Shown here one piece after another: positions 7,223 to 7,594 of a stretch of 7,594 nt of DNA. Source of the DNA: Planctomycetota bacterium (GTDB lineage: Bacteria > Patescibacteriota > Patescibacteriia > Patescibacteriales > UBA12465); the NCBI GenBank assembly GCA_025453315.1, contig JALOQQ010000048.1, positions 1 to 7,594 of the forward strand. The letters run 5' to 3'. Made by a program: the position numbers and the translations under genes. The stretch's first letter is position 1; each line of letters opens with the position of its first letter. The notes beneath the pieces were generated by a model. That model saw only the letters and a program-made list of their open reading frames with translations. It was not told the origin of the DNA and made no database searches.

Positions 7223-7572
7223 TTATTTTCTAGCCATGGCTGTATCTTTTAAAACAATAAAATCAATATCGCCAACGGCTATCATTTTTTCTTTCTCCGC
7301 TCTTTCTTTAATATTAGTATAAGATTGGAGTGCCATCATTTTAGATTGTAAACCACTATTTTCTTCCTTAAGTAAGGCTTGCTGACTTTTCAACTCTTGT
7401 AAACCAAAACCCTTAACTGTTAAATCAACAATGCCCGTAAAATAATAAACTCCCGTCGCAACAATTAAAACAATTAAAATAGCATTTAAACTTTTCCAAT
7501 TTATCCACTTATTTTCTTTGCTTTTTTTAAGCTTAATTCTGATTCTAAATTATTTTCTTCTTCAGTGTGCAT
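7223..7572 (-). CDS. ftsL: FtsL-like septum formation protein, frame interrupted at an A7 run
   Basis: The frame from the ATG at 7572 gives MHTEEENNLESELSLKK and then stops at 7501-7503 after 23 codons. A shift of -1 at the A run (7522-7528) enters a frame that stays open to the TAA at 7223-7225, giving a 116-residue protein. This has an acidic then basic N-terminal tail, one membrane segment at about 30-47 (NAILIVLIVATGVYYF), a helical coiled-coil-like part at about 57-97 (LQELKSQQALLKEENSGLQ), and a tail VGDIDFIVLKDTAMARK. The size, topology and position between rsmH and ftsI are those of FtsL, which recruits and activates the septal synthase. The longer frame has no ATG, GTG or TTG before its membrane segment, so it needs the upstream start. 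The break may be a missing A in the sequence, a real mutation, or frameshifting. FtsL sequences diverge strongly; assignment rests on architecture and context. DivIC/FtsB is the alternative. Confidence 0.72.
7522..7528 (-). other. Slippery A7 run in the FtsL-like gene
   Basis: In the starting frame the codons are TTA AAA AAA GCA, so the run forms an A-AAA-AAA heptamer of the X-XXY-YYZ kind. A -1 slip changes the next codon from GCA to AGC and joins the acidic N-terminus to the membrane segment. With eight A the gene would be intact without slipping. Confidence 0.5.
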
Positions 7573-7575
7573 TGT

Positions 7576-7594
7576 TTATCTGAAAATCACTCTT
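7576..7594 (-). CDS. rsmH: Probable C-terminal end of 16S rRNA methyltransferase RsmH (fragment)
   Basis: Only five codons and a stop are visible: AGA GTG ATT TTC AGA TAA, giving RVIFR. RsmH (MraW) proteins typically end in a SAKLRV-like segment, and rsmH normally precedes ftsL and ftsI in dcw clusters, so this is the likely identity. The stop lies three bases before the ATG of the FtsL-like gene, consistent with translational coupling. The call rests mainly on gene order, since the fragment is too short for sequence evidence alone. Confidence 0.42.

Overview
The window is AT-rich bacterial DNA using the standard stop code (one gene ends in TGA). Every gene I can support lies on the minus strand, so transcription runs from the right edge towards the left. 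The very low GC, compact genes, weak or absent Shine-Dalgarno sequences, the style of the FtsL-like and PBP proteins, and a sigma-region-4/winged-helix protein without region 2 suggest a Candidate Phyla Radiation (Patescibacteria) genome. That assignment is inferred from gene style and was not tested by a database search.

In transcription order, the window opens with the last codons of a probable rsmH (7576-7594). Next comes an FtsL-like septum protein (7223-7572) whose frame is broken at a run of seven A, then a class B penicillin-binding protein of the FtsI type (4989-7124). This is the usual start of a division/cell-wall (dcw) cluster. Instead of mur or mraY genes, two dTDP-L-rhamnose genes follow: rmlD (4110-4973, 15 nt after the PBP) and a short rmlA (3333-4058). 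A rho-independent terminator at 3242-3270 closes this unit. The layout suggests that septal peptidoglycan synthesis is co-expressed with supply of activated rhamnose for a surface glycan; rmlB and rmlC are not in the window.

A single-gene unit follows: a lipoprotein with a PKD domain (1943-3121), with a weak promoter candidate upstream and a strong two-part hairpin terminator downstream (1837-1879). After that come a family 2 glycosyltransferase (814-1812), possibly a user of nucleotide sugars such as dTDP-rhamnose, and a gene cut by the left edge (1-751) that begins with a sigma-70 region 4 DNA-binding domain followed by a probable winged helix.

The most notable points are the FtsL-like gene, intact only with a -1 shift on the slippery run A-AAA-AAA (or one more A in the true sequence); the sigma-like protein lacking region 2; a charged coiled-coil insertion in the PBP; and the linkage of division genes to rhamnose genes. 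I see no RNA genes, mobile elements, CRISPR arrays or attachment sites.
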